Of a stretch of 44,889 nt of DNA, positions 27,014 through 35,094 are shown piece after piece (the first letter of the stretch is position 1; each line of letters starts with the position of its first letter). Both the position numbers and the translations under genes were made by a program. Source of the stretch: Pseudomonadota bacterium (lineage in GTDB: Bacteria > Pseudomonadota > Gammaproteobacteria > Acidiferrobacterales > Acidiferrobacteraceae); the NCBI GenBank assembly GCA_021794595.1, contig JAJYQN010000123.1, positions 1 to 44,889 of the forward strand, written 5' to 3'. The notes under the pieces were generated by a model, which did not search any database, was not told the DNA's origin, and was given only the letters and a program-made list of their open reading frames with translations.

Positions 27014-27450
27014 CAAGGGGGTGCGCTCAGGGCTTCGCTCAATTCGAGAAGTCGGCGCGCCGGACGCGTATCCGCCCGACCGGCCTGAACCACGGCCTGA
27101 TAGTAGCCGGCCAAAAAAGCGGGCAAGGCCTGCGCCACAACCGGCTTTCGCAAGCGCGCCACGCGCGCAAGCTCCCAGTGTGCGCGCAGATGCGAGTGCG
27201 GCTCGGCGCTACACACGCGCGCGCCCCAAACCTGTACCCCGGGCGCCTCGGTATGGGCACGCACGGCCAAGCAGAACGCCTCGCGTCCAGACCCAAGACC
27301 CACGTAAGGACCGACATACTCCACCGCCAGGGCCTCGGCGAGTCGGCCTAGGACACCACCCAAACGCACGAGGGCATCATCTAGCCCCGCATCGGGTTTG
27401 TTGCCGGATGCTCCCGCATGACGGCGCAAGGTCACAAGAAACTCTTCCAT
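27013..27450 (-). CDS. Unrecognised 145-residue protein, first gene of an ABC exporter operon
   Basis: I do not recognise this protein. It is predicted from ATG 27450 (GGAGG 3 nt upstream) and is translationally coupled to the ABC ATPase. It has no signal peptide or membrane helix. It is rich in Ala, Leu and Arg, with probable helices at both ends (LDDALVRLGGVLGRLAEALAV; ARRLLELSEAL) around a central YVGPYVGLGSGREAFCLAVRA segment. The frame stays open upstream to 27603 but without a start context. The opposite strand is also open here, so the coding call rests on the ribosome site and the tight overlap. A role as accessory or regulatory subunit of the exporter is inference. Confidence 0.5.
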   Translation of the reverse strand: MEEFLVTLRRHAGASGNKPDAGLDDALVRLGGVLGRLAEALAVEYVGPYVGLGSGREAFCLAVRAHTEAPGVQVWGARVCSAEPHSHLRAHWELARVARLRKPVVAQALPAFLAGYYQAVVQAGRADTRPARRLLELSEALSAPP

Positions 27451-27640
27451 TCCACCTCCACCAAAGATGCGCGATTCTGCCACCGACCCTACCCCAAAGG
27501 ACAGACCCGGACTGGCGGCGACGGGGCCAGCCCCGATCCACCCCACCCTAAAGGCCGGCAAGAGGCCCAAACCCACGTGCGGCGGGCCGTGGCGGCCGGG
27601 CATTCGTTCAGGCCGGCGAGATAAGGGCCGCCTTTTTCGC

Positions 27641-27646
27641 TATACT
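27641..27646 (+). promoter_or_regulatory. -10 element for kdsD, possible leaderless start
   Basis: TATACT (5 of 6 to consensus) ends 7 nt before the kdsD ATG at 27654, and no ribosome-binding sequence lies between them. Transcription would start at or next to the ATG. No convincing -35 is seen at 16-18 bp spacing (GAGATA at 27618). Confidence 0.4.
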
Positions 27647-27653
27647 GTAAGCC

Positions 27654-28655
27654 ATGACCGCCCATAGCCCTATACGCCCCACCCCGGACCAAAACTCCTT
27701 AATCGCCCTGGGGCGCCGGGTCCTACAACTCGAGGCGGACGCCCTCTCGGCGCTCGTAGGCGGACTTGATGCCTCATTTGCTGACGCCTGTCGTCTGCTG
27801 TGGGATTGTCGCGGACGCATCGTCGTCGTGGGTATGGGAAAATCCGGACATATCGGCGGGAAGATCGCAGCGACCCTCGCCAGCACCGGGACGCCGGCGT
27901 TCTTTGTCCATCCCGGCGAGGCAAGCCACGGGGATCTCGGAATGATTACCCCGGACGATGTCGTGCTCGCCATATCGCATTCGGGTGAAACCGCGGAAAT
28001 CCTCACCATACTCCCGATCATCAAAAGGATGGGGGTGCGACTCTTGGCCTTGACCGGTGCCCCGGGATCAAGCCTCGCCCGGGAAGCCGATGTCCAGCTG
28101 TGCGTGGCGGTCGAGAAGGAGGCCTGCCCGCTCGACTTGGCGCCTACGGCGAGCACAACGGCGGCGCTCGCGATGGGCGATGCCTTGGCCATAGCTCTCT
28201 ACGAATCGCGCGGATTTACGCCCGAAGATTTCGCCCGCTCTCATCCCGGCGGTCGACTCGGGCGTCGGCTGCTCATCTACGTCTCGGACATCATGCATAA
28301 GGGCAACCGCATCCCCATTGTTCCGGTGGACGCGCCCTTACCCGACGCCCTAGTCGAGATGACCGGCAAAGGGCTCGGTATGACAGCGGTCGTCGACGCC
28401 GACCAGCGACTGTGCGGCATCTTCACAGACGGCGACCTGCGCCGGGCGCTCAATAAGGGCGTGGACGTGTATCAAGCGGTGGTGGGAGGCGTGATGACCC
28501 GACACCCCAAGACCGCGACCGCCGACCACTTGGCGGCGGAGCTGGTCCCTGTCATGCGGGCCCACAATATCAATGGCTTGTTCGTCGTCGACAGCGACCA
28601 AAAGGTTGTCGGCGCCCTGAACATGCACGACCTCCTTCGGGCCGGCGTCGTATGA
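27654..28655 (+). CDS. kdsD: D-arabinose 5-phosphate isomerase
   Basis: A 333-residue enzyme that converts ribulose 5-phosphate to arabinose 5-phosphate, the first step of KDO synthesis for LPS. An N-terminal SIS domain (about 40-190: VVVGMGKSGHIGGKIAATLASTGTPAFFVHPGEA, ISHSGETAEIL) is followed by two CBS domains (about 205-330: ISDIMHKGNRIP and VGGVMTRHPKTAT). Length and start match the family. It begins a plus-strand run in which each gene to lptB overlaps the next. The ATG has no visible ribosome site. Confidence 0.95.
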   Translation: MTAHSPIRPTPDQNSLIALGRRVLQLEADALSALVGGLDASFADACRLLWDCRGRIVVVGMGKSGHIGGKIAATLASTGTPAFFVHPGEASHGDLGMITPDDVVLAISHSGETAEILTILPIIKRMGVRLLALTGAPGSSLAREADVQLCVAVEKEACPLDLAPTASTTAALAMGDALAIALYESRGFTPEDFARSHPGGRLGRRLLIYVSDIMHKGNRIPIVPVDAPLPDALVEMTGKGLGMTAVVDADQRLCGIFTDGDLRRALNKGVDVYQAVVGGVMTRHPKTATADHLAAELVPVMRAHNINGLFVVDSDQKVVGALNMHDLLRAGVV

Positions 28656-29227
28656 CAGAGCTCACGACGGCCCACGTGGCCGATGCCCCCACCGAGGCCG
28701 TGAAACCCCTGCGCCTTCTTCTGCTCGACGTCGACGGCGTGTTGACCGATGGACGGCTCTTTTTGACGGATTCGGGGGAAGAGATCAAGGCCTTCCACAG
28801 CCGTGACGGGCACGGCATTAAAATGCTCATCGCAAGCGGCGTACGGGTCGGGATCGTCACCGGCCGCTCCTCGCGCGTCGTCCAAAGGCGGGCCCAAGAC
28901 CTGGGGATTTCGCTGCTCGTTCAAGGCTGCCAAGACAAACGCGCGGCGGTCCTCTCGATACTCGCCGAACAAGGCCTTGCGCCGCGCGAGGCGGCCTTCA
29001 TGGGCGACGATGTGATCGACTTGCCGGCCATGGAGGCCGTAGGGTTCGCGGTCGCCCCTGCCGATGCCCACCCCCTGGTGCGCACCCGTGCCCACTGGAT
29101 CACCGGGCACGGAGGGGGCTTCGGGGCGGTCCGCGATCTCTGTGAGCTTGTGATGTCCGTACAAGGAACCTTAGACGATCAAATACGATCCGCGTATCGA
29201 GGCGACTGCTTATGGGCCGGTGGCTAA
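28652..29227 (+). CDS. kdsC: KDO 8-phosphate phosphatase
   Basis: A 191-residue HAD-superfamily phosphatase (C0 type, no cap). The catalytic motif LLLDVDGVLTDG holds Asp26 and Asp28; later motifs are GIVTGRSS, the Lys region CQDKRAAV and FMGDDVIDLPAM. It releases phosphate from KDO-8-phosphate. The start overlaps the kdsD stop as ATGA. Confidence 0.95.
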   Translation: MTELTTAHVADAPTEAVKPLRLLLLDVDGVLTDGRLFLTDSGEEIKAFHSRDGHGIKMLIASGVRVGIVTGRSSRVVQRRAQDLGISLLVQGCQDKRAAVLSILAEQGLAPREAAFMGDDVIDLPAMEAVGFAVAPADAHPLVRTRAHWITGHGGGFGAVRDLCELVMSVQGTLDDQIRSAYRGDCLWAGG

Positions 29228-29643
29228 GCCGCTTCTTGTTGTTCGTCGGACTACTGCTTTTTTCCGGTCTGTTCTGGTGGCTGCCAGAGGCCTTAGTAGG
29301 CCCGGCGCTCGCCCTAACCCACGCTCAACCGGTTCGCCCGGATTACTATATCGACCGCCTGCGTCTCACGGCCATGAACCGGTATGGGCGTCCGCGCTTC
29401 ATCCTTACGGCGGCGCGGCTTGTACACTTTCCGCGGAGCAAACGAACCCTTCTGATCAAACCCCATTTGATTCAGTTCGGCCACCAAGCGACGACCACCA
29501 CCACCGCCCAACGTGGCTTTGTGTCGGCACACGGCCACACCCTGATCATGCGCGGCCGAGTGCGGGTCTTTCGTGCAGCAACGGCGCGGATCGGAACGAC
29601 CACCGTCCGAACTCACGTATTGACGGTCCACCTCAACTCATGA
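29212..29643 (+). CDS. lptC: LPS export protein LptC
   Basis: A 143-residue bitopic protein: one N-terminal membrane helix (FLLFVGLLLFSGLFWWLPEAL) and a periplasmic beta-jellyroll (YYIDRLRLTAMNRYGRPRFILTAARLVHFP...). LptC forms the periplasmic bridge between LptB2FG and LptA. It is shorter than E. coli LptC (191), with the loss at the C-terminal strands; the call rests on the fold outline and on the kdsC-lptC-lptA-lptB order. It overlaps kdsC by 16 nt. Confidence 0.85.
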   Translation: MGRWLSRFLLFVGLLLFSGLFWWLPEALVGPALALTHAQPVRPDYYIDRLRLTAMNRYGRPRFILTAARLVHFPRSKRTLLIKPHLIQFGHQATTTTTAQRGFVSAHGHTLIMRGRVRVFRAATARIGTTTVRTHVLTVHLNS

Positions 29644-30149
29644 GTCGAGCCCTGAAAGCGCTCGCGGCCGTAATCGCCCTGGGCGCCACCCCTTTCGCGT
29701 ATGCCCATCGCCTGGCCCAGCCCCTGAGCGTGCGCGCCGACAGCATTCAAATTAACCAACGGACGGGACTCAGCGTCTACCAAGGTCACGTCCGCTTGGT
29801 TCAGGACGGCCTGACCGTGCGCGCAGACCAAGTCCGCGTGCGCTCGGCCCACGGTGTGGTTCTGTCTATCCGCGCGGCAGGCAATCCTTTGCATGTCGAA
29901 GATCAAAAAACCGGCGGCCTGCCGGTGTTCGGTCAAGCGCAAACCCTGCATTTCATAGCCTCGAAAGACGAGGTCAGCCTGACGACCCACGTGGTCTTTC
30001 GCCAAGGAGTGGACATCTTGCACGGGCATGTCATCCATTATTACGTCCAATCCCAACGTATGACGGCCGTAAAGGGCGCAAAAACCCGGGTTCGGGCGCG
30101 CATCGTCCCACATACCGCACCTATGGCTAAGCCCAAGAGGGGATCATGA
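29640..30149 (+). CDS. lptA: LPS transport periplasmic protein LptA
   Basis: A 169-residue protein with a signal peptide ([16 protein letters not shown]) and the OstA jellyroll: [52 protein letters not shown]. It forms the filament that carries LPS across the periplasm. The start ATG at 29640 overlaps the lptC stop (ATGA). The frame is open far upstream inside lptC, but that part is a shadow. The Lys/Arg-rich tail is common in LptA. Confidence 0.92.
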   Translation: MSRALKALAAVIALGATPFAYAHRLAQPLSVRADSIQINQRTGLSVYQGHVRLVQDGLTVRADQVRVRSAHGVVLSIRAAGNPLHVEDQKTGGLPVFGQAQTLHFIASKDEVSLTTHVVFRQGVDILHGHVIHYYVQSQRMTAVKGAKTRVRARIVPHTAPMAKPKRGS

Positions 30150-30871
30150 GCCGTCTCGTCGCCACCCACCTCTCCAAAGGCTACAAGGGGCGCCAGGTAG
30201 TCAAGGACGTGAGCCTGAACGTCGAGGCCGGCGAGGTCGTGGGGCTCTTAGGGCCGAACGGCGCCGGGAAGACCACCTGCTTTTATATGATCATAGGTCT
30301 AGTGCGCAAGGATCAGGGGCAAATCTGGTTGGACGACACCGACATCGGCCGCTACCCGATGCATAAGCGGGCCAAATTGGGCTTAGGGTATCTGCCCCAG
30401 GAGGCCTCGGTTTTCCGTAAACTCACGGTCGAGGAGAACATCTTAGCGATCCTTGAGACAGTGGAAGGTCTCAGCGCGAACGACCGACAAGCCCGGCTGG
30501 AGGAGTTGCTTCACGAACTCCACATTGGAGAGCGGCGCAAAACGCTCGGCATGAGCCTCTCGGGCGGCGAACGCCGGCGCGTCGAGATCGCGCGGGCCTT
30601 GGCCACCAAGCCCCGGTTCATGCTGTTAGACGAACCCTTTGCCGGGGTCGACCCGATTTCGGTCATCGATATCCAGCAACACATCTCTCACCTCCGAAGC
30701 CTTGGGATCGGCGTCCTCATCACCGACCACAACGTCCGAGAGACCCTGAAGATCTGTGATCGGGCCTACATCATCAATGACGGACACGTGCTCACATCGG
30801 GCGATCCGCGAGCCGTTCTGGTCAATCCCGATGTCCGGCGGGTCTATTTGGGAGAGGATTTCCGGCTCTAG
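30146..30871 (+). CDS. lptB: LPS export ATPase LptB
   Basis: A 241-residue ABC ATPase of the LptB2FGC complex. Walker [10 protein letters not shown] (36-44), the Q-loop segment [13 protein letters not shown], signature [15 protein letters not shown], Walker [17 protein letters not shown] and switch His ([11 protein letters not shown]) follow the LptB consensus closely. ATG overlaps the lptA stop as ATGA. LptF and LptG are not in the window, as is usual. Confidence 0.97.
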   Translation: MSRLVATHLSKGYKGRQVVKDVSLNVEAGEVVGLLGPNGAGKTTCFYMIIGLVRKDQGQIWLDDTDIGRYPMHKRAKLGLGYLPQEASVFRKLTVEENILAILETVEGLSANDRQARLEELLHELHIGERRKTLGMSLSGGERRRVEIARALATKPRFMLLDEPFAGVDPISVIDIQQHISHLRSLGIGVLITDHNVRETLKICDRAYIINDGHVLTSGDPRAVLVNPDVRRVYLGEDFRL

Positions 30872-30893
30872 GCCGTACCACCGCGAGAATAGA

Positions 30894-30909
30894 CTAGAAT
30901 AGGTTCTAG
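30894..30909. repeat. Inverted repeat just upstream of rpoN
   Basis: CTAGAA (30894-30899) and TTCTAG (30904-30909) are perfect arms around TAGG, ending 7 nt before the rpoN ATG and next to its GAGG ribosome site. A TAGAAT hexamer (30895-30900) could also serve as a -10 element, but a -35 is not evident. The structure could affect rpoN translation. Confidence 0.3.
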
Positions 30910-30916
30910 AGGCCTT

Positions 30917-32362
30917 ATGAAACAAACGCTTGATCTCAGGATTGGCCAACATCTCACGATCACCCCCCAATTGCAGCAGGCCATTCGTCTTCTGCAACTG
31001 TCCTCTATTGAGCTCGAGCAGGAAATACGCGAGGCGCTAGAGAAAAACCCCCTACTGGAGGAAGGCGAGGAAACCGAAAGGGAGGAGCCGGGCACTCCGG
31101 CCTCGGACTCGGAGGCCCCCCGCGCCGAAGATCCGGCTCATGACGATAACGGGCCAGACGGCGGCGACGAAACCCCTGAGCTCGACTGGAGCGAGGGCTA
31201 CGAGCTCTTGTCTTCCGGTCCCAGCCGGGGCGACGAGGACAACGACACGGGCTTCGAGACCCGCAATAGCCAACCCACGAGCTTAGCGGAGCACCTGCTT
31301 TGGCAACTGCAGATGGCCCCTTTTTCCGATCGCGACCGCTTAATCGCCGTTGCCGTCATCGACGCAATCAATGAAGACGGATACTTCCTGGCGGCGACCG
31401 AGGATATCCTAGCCACGCTACCCGATCTTCAGTTGGAGCCAGACGAGGTCGAGGCGGTTTTACACCAAATCCAGAATTTCGATCCGGTCGGAGTAGCCGC
31501 CCGGCATCTCGGGGAGTGTCTCGACTTGCAATTACGGCGCTTGGACCCCTCCACCCCGTGTCGCGATGCCGCGAGAACGCTGACCCACCCGGATTATTTG
31601 CAGCTCCTGGGTCAGCACGACTTCAAAGAACTGAAACGCCTCACGCGCCTCGGGCCCGAGGTCCTGAAAAACGCCCTAGCCCTATTGAAGAGCCTGAACC
31701 CGCGGCCGGGTTCCCTGGTATCGACCACGCCAAACGCCTACGTCATACCGGAGATTATCGTCAAAAAGCGGCGCGGGAGCTGGCGCGCCGACCTCAACAT
31801 GGCGGCACTCCCGAAACTGCGCATCAATAGCGATTACGAACGGCTCATACAGCGGGGGCGGGGAACCGAACAGGATCGCTTTCTGCACAACCACCTGCTG
31901 GAGGCACGCTGGTTCCTAAAGAGTCTCCAGAGCCGCAACGACACCCTTCTCAAGGTCGCCCGAGTCATCGTCGATCGCCAGCGGGCGTTTCTCGACCACG
32001 GGGCCGAGGCTATGAAGCCGCTCGTCTTGCATGACGTCGCAGGAGAAGTCAGCATGCACGAGTCCACCATATCGCGCGTGACAACAAACAAATATATGAT
32101 GACCCCGCGGGGCATATTTGAGCTGAAATATTTCTTTTCGAGCCATGTCGCGACCGCCGACGGCGGGACCTGCTCGGCGACCGCCATTAGGTCGCTGATC
32201 CGTAGGATCATCGAAAACGAGCCCAACGAAAAACCTGTCAGCGATAGTAAGATCGCGGATATTCTTGAGGAGCAAGGCATAAACATCGCACGAAGAACCA
32301 TTGCCAAATATAGGGAATCACTCAACATTCCTCCATCTAGTCAACGTAAGCCGTTGGTCTAA
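30917..32362 (+). CDS. rpoN: RNA polymerase sigma-54 factor
   Basis: A 481-residue sigma-54. Region I (Gln/Leu-rich: LTITPQLQQAIRLLQLSSIELEQEI, residues ~17-42) interacts with activator ATPases. An acidic region II spans about 55-110. The core-binding domain includes LAEHLLWQLQMAPFSDRDR and NFDPVGVAARHLGECL. The -12/-24 recognition region ends with the RpoN box ARRTIAKYRE (458-467) and the conserved tail NIPPSSQRKPLV. The length is normal. It transcribes with hpf 19 nt downstream, the classical arrangement. Confidence 0.97.
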   Translation: MKQTLDLRIGQHLTITPQLQQAIRLLQLSSIELEQEIREALEKNPLLEEGEETEREEPGTPASDSEAPRAEDPAHDDNGPDGGDETPELDWSEGYELLSSGPSRGDEDNDTGFETRNSQPTSLAEHLLWQLQMAPFSDRDRLIAVAVIDAINEDGYFLAATEDILATLPDLQLEPDEVEAVLHQIQNFDPVGVAARHLGECLDLQLRRLDPSTPCRDAARTLTHPDYLQLLGQHDFKELKRLTRLGPEVLKNALALLKSLNPRPGSLVSTTPNAYVIPEIIVKKRRGSWRADLNMAALPKLRINSDYERLIQRGRGTEQDRFLHNHLLEARWFLKSLQSRNDTLLKVARVIVDRQRAFLDHGAEAMKPLVLHDVAGEVSMHESTISRVTTNKYMMTPRGIFELKYFFSSHVATADGGTCSATAIRSLIRRIIENEPNEKPVSDSKIADILEEQGINIARRTIAKYRESLNIPPSSQRKPLV

Positions 32363-32381
32363 CGCCACAAAGGGGACCCTT

Positions 32382-32681
32382 ATGGACATCACCGTTAGCG
32401 GGCATCAAGTCGACATCACCTCTCCGCTGCGCGACTACGCGCTTGAAAAGATCGGGCGCGTACAGCGTCACTTCGACCACGTCATTACCGCTGACGTCGT
32501 GCTTCATGTCGAGAAAAAGCGTTTCAATGCCGAGGCCAACATCCGCGCCAAAGGCGCCGTCATCCACGCCGACGCCGCGGCTGACACGATGTATGCCGCC
32601 ATCGACCTGCTCGTCGACAAGCTCGACCGGCAAGTCCTCCGGCACAAGGAAAAGGTCATCGGTCAGCATAGGCCTGGATAG
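32382..32681 (+). CDS. hpf: Ribosome hibernation promoting factor (short HPF)
   Basis: A 99-residue HPF/YfiA-family protein: MDITVSGHQVDITSPLRDYALEKI, FNAEANIRAKGAVIHADA, MYAAIDLLVDKLDRQVLRHKEK. Short HPF binds the 30S decoding site and, with RMF, favours 100S ribosomes in stationary phase. The ATG at 32382 with AAGGGGA upstream is preferred; the frame extends back into rpoN but without homology. Confidence 0.95.
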   Translation: MDITVSGHQVDITSPLRDYALEKIGRVQRHFDHVITADVVLHVEKKRFNAEANIRAKGAVIHADAAADTMYAAIDLLVDKLDRQVLRHKEKVIGQHRPG

Positions 32682-32704
32682 CGAGGGGGAGGGCGACGGG
32701 GTGA

Positions 32705-32710
32705 TACAAT
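32705..32710 (+). promoter_or_regulatory. Possible -10 element upstream of hprK
   Basis: TACAAT (5 of 6) in the 56-bp hpf-hprK gap, 27 nt before the hprK ATG. No acceptable -35 is visible, so hprK may be transcribed mainly by read-through from rpoN-hpf. Confidence 0.25.
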
Positions 32711-32737
32711 GGCTGCCTTGAGGTCACGCCACCACTT

Positions 32738-33685
32738 ATGAGCGCCGTATTAACCGCTAAAGACGTCTATGAGGCTCAGCGCGAGACCCTCAAGCTCACT
32801 TGGCTTGCCGGCCACGCCGGGTCCGAGCGCCTGCTTGAGCTCGCCACCGCCCGGTTCCCAGGTATGGCCCTGGTGGGACACCTCAACTTCGTACACCCCA
32901 ACCGCGTACAAGTCATAGGGGTAGGCGAGCTCGCCTACCTTAATGAGCAGATCACGCCTCTTGCCCGTAAGGAAGCGATCGCTAACATATTTAACTGCGG
33001 CTCATCGGCCATTGTCATCCTCGCCAATAACGAGCCGCCCAGCGACGAGATGAGGGCGGCGGCCGAGGCGGCCTCAATGCCGCTCTTTGGCTCGCCGCTG
33101 CCGAGCCCACGCCTTATTCACGACCTTCAGTTCTACTTGGCCCGGGCACTTGCCGAGCGGGAGATCTTGCACGGCGTCTTTATGGAGGTCATGGGTCTTG
33201 GGGTGTTCCTCATGGGGGAAAGCGGGATCGGTAAGAGCGAGCTGGCGCTTGAGCTTTTGAGTCGCGGACACCGCTTGATCGCCGATGACGCCTGCGAATT
33301 CTTCCGCATCGGGCCAGACGCCCTACAGGGCCGCTGCCCCGATATACTATGCGACTTCCTTGAGGTACGGGGACTTGGGATACTGAACGTCCGGGCGATG
33401 TTCGGGGAGACCGCAGTGCGCCACGAAAAGACCTTGCATTTGATTGTGCGCTTAAAAGACCTGGCCTTAAACCCCCAGGCCAGTATCGACCGGCTGCAAG
33501 CAGAACAAAAGACCCGGTCCATTCTCGGAATCGATGTCGCGGAGGTGGTGCTGTTCGTGGCGCCAGGACGCAATCTCGCGGTTTTGGTCGAAGTCGCCAC
33601 CCGCGGCCATATCCTCCATCGACGAGGCATAAACGCCCTCGAGGACTTCGTGCGCCGCCAGCAACTGGCCATGAAGACGTCATGA
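32738..33685 (+). CDS. hprK: HPr kinase/phosphorylase
   Basis: A 315-residue bifunctional enzyme that phosphorylates HPr on Ser46 and removes that phosphate. The N-terminal domain (1-130) precedes the catalytic domain: His145 (ILHGVFMEV), Walker A GESGIGKS (160-167), RLIADDACEF and the HPrK signature LEVRGLGILNVR. Its substrate residue, Ser46 of HPr, is intact in the gene at 35081. In this position enterics carry ptsN; here hprK follows hpf directly. The rapZ start overlaps its stop (ATGA). Confidence 0.95.
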   Translation: MSAVLTAKDVYEAQRETLKLTWLAGHAGSERLLELATARFPGMALVGHLNFVHPNRVQVIGVGELAYLNEQITPLARKEAIANIFNCGSSAIVILANNEPPSDEMRAAAEAASMPLFGSPLPSPRLIHDLQFYLARALAEREILHGVFMEVMGLGVFLMGESGIGKSELALELLSRGHRLIADDACEFFRIGPDALQGRCPDILCDFLEVRGLGILNVRAMFGETAVRHEKTLHLIVRLKDLALNPQASIDRLQAEQKTRSILGIDVAEVVLFVAPGRNLAVLVEVATRGHILHRRGINALEDFVRRQQLAMKTS

Positions 33686-34557
33686 GCTTCATCATCATAA
33701 GCGGCCTCTCCGGCTCCGGAAAAAGTATCGCCTTGCAGGCCCTGGAGGATGTCGGCTTTTACTGTATAGACAACCTCCCCGCGGCACTGTTGCCGCACTT
33801 CGCCAACCAGATGCATAGCGTGCGTTCGGAGTTTTCGGACGTAGCGGTCGGAATCGACGCCCGCAACCGCTTATTCCTGGACGCGGCGCCCATGAACCTG
33901 GAGCGGCTACGGGCCCTCGGGGTCGATTACCGAATCATCTTCCTTGAAGCCGACGAGGCCGTGCTTATGAAGCGCTTTAAGGAAACTCGGCGCCGCCATC
34001 CCCTCACCGACCCACAAACGCCGCTTCTTGAGAGCATACGACTCGAAAAGGCGCTGCTCGAGCCCCTGTCGTCGTCGTGCACCCGCCGGATCGACACGAC
34101 CCACACGAGCGCCCAGCAACTGCGTCAGCTGATCTATGACTTCGCGCGCGGCACCAACACACGCGGCATCACGCTGTTGTTCGAATCCTTTGGCTTTAAG
34201 CACGGCACCCCACTGGATGCCGATTACGTATTCGACGTCCGGTGTTTGCCGAACCCCTACTGGGAGCAAGGTTTACGCGCGCTGACCGGCCTCGATCCGG
34301 AGGTCGGGGCCTTCCTCGAGCGCCACTCCGAGGTGACGGCCATGAAAGAACACATCGGTGATTTTCTGGCCCGCTGGCTGCCTGGCTTCGAGCAAGAAAA
34401 TCGCAGCTATCTGACGGTGGCGATAGGCTGTACGGGCGGCCAACATCGCTCCGTATACTTGGTCGAAAAATTAGCGGCCCATTTCCGCAAACAGGGCATT
34501 TATACCCAAATTCGGCACCGGGAGCTCACCGAGGCCCGGCCGCGAGTGGCCTCCTGA
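33682..34557 (+). CDS. rapZ: RNase adapter / nucleotide-binding protein RapZ
   Basis: A 291-residue P-loop protein (YvcJ/YhbJ family). Walker A is GLSGSGKS (8-15); FYCIDNLPAALLP, the RRRHPL segment and the C-terminal domain GCTGGQHRSVYLVEKLAAHF are family hallmarks. E. coli RapZ guides RNase E to the sRNA GlmZ and so controls glucosamine-6-phosphate synthase, an envelope precursor checkpoint. Whether a GlmZ-like RNA exists here cannot be seen. The location beside hprK and PTS genes is conserved in proteobacteria. Confidence 0.95.
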   Translation: MSFIIISGLSGSGKSIALQALEDVGFYCIDNLPAALLPHFANQMHSVRSEFSDVAVGIDARNRLFLDAAPMNLERLRALGVDYRIIFLEADEAVLMKRFKETRRRHPLTDPQTPLLESIRLEKALLEPLSSSCTRRIDTTHTSAQQLRQLIYDFARGTNTRGITLLFESFGFKHGTPLDADYVFDVRCLPNPYWEQGLRALTGLDPEVGAFLERHSEVTAMKEHIGDFLARWLPGFEQENRSYLTVAIGCTGGQHRSVYLVEKLAAHFRKQGIYTQIRHRELTEARPRVAS

Positions 34558-34621
34558 TGCGCCATCGCTTGCCGATCACGCGACCCGCCTGCGTGGCTCA
34601 TACTGGATCCTCGCCCTGAGG

Positions 34622-34636
34622 CCCTGGCCGCCAGGG
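34622..34636. repeat. Small GC hairpin in the rapZ-EIIA gap
   Basis: CCCTGG (34622-34627) pairs with CCAGGG (34631-34636) over a 3-nt loop, 36 nt before the EIIA start. A TTTTA sequence follows 14 nt later, too far for a standard intrinsic terminator. It might moderate expression of the PTS genes relative to rapZ. Confidence 0.3.
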
Positions 34637-34671
34637 GGTCTGAAGATGCGTTTTAGGAGGGCTTTAGCTGA

Positions 34672-35094
34672 ATGATAGGATTGCTTGTTCTCGCACAAAA
34701 AGACGTGGCCTACGGTCTGCTCGAGGCGGTCGATCACGTCTTAGGGCAACGACCGCAGGCCTTGGCGGCCTTCCCCGTTCGTTATGACACCCCGCCGGAT
34801 GACCTTGCCCTGGCCCTGAGCCAAGCGATCCGGGCGGTCGACGACGGCGACGGCGTCTTGATATTGGCCGACATCTACGGCGCAACCCATATTAATGTGG
34901 CCTGCCGCCTCCTGGAGCGCAAGCGGGTGGAATTGGTGACGGGACTCAATCTGCCGATGTTGATCAGAGCACTCAATTATCGCGATCGGCCGCTTGACGA
35001 TCTGATAGAAAAGGCCTTGCGGGGCGGCGTCGAAGGGATCGTTTGCGCAACGGAATTTTGCCTGCTGGACACTGCGAAACATGAACTGCGTTGA
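34672..35094 (+). CDS. PTS EIIA-Man-family protein lacking the phospho-histidine
   Basis: A 140-residue protein of the EIIA(Man) fold, as found in the regulatory PTS of many proteobacteria. Matching parts are GDGVLILADIYGATHINVACRLLE (58-82) and VTGLNLPMLIRAL (89-101). In the family the N-terminus reads about V-T-H-G with the phosphorylated His near position 9-10; here it is MIGLLVLAQKDVAYGL, with Gln9-Lys10. The active-site loop GATPSN is GATHIN, placing a His at 73. No other His lies in the N-terminal 20 residues. Phosphotransfer by the standard residue is therefore excluded; it could act as an unphosphorylatable regulator or use His73 (inference). ATG at 34672; AGGAGG is 11 nt upstream. 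It overlaps the HPr gene by 14 nt. Confidence 0.85.
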   Translation: MIGLLVLAQKDVAYGLLEAVDHVLGQRPQALAAFPVRYDTPPDDLALALSQAIRAVDDGDGVLILADIYGATHINVACRLLERKRVELVTGLNLPMLIRALNYRDRPLDDLIEKALRGGVEGIVCATEFCLLDTAKHELR

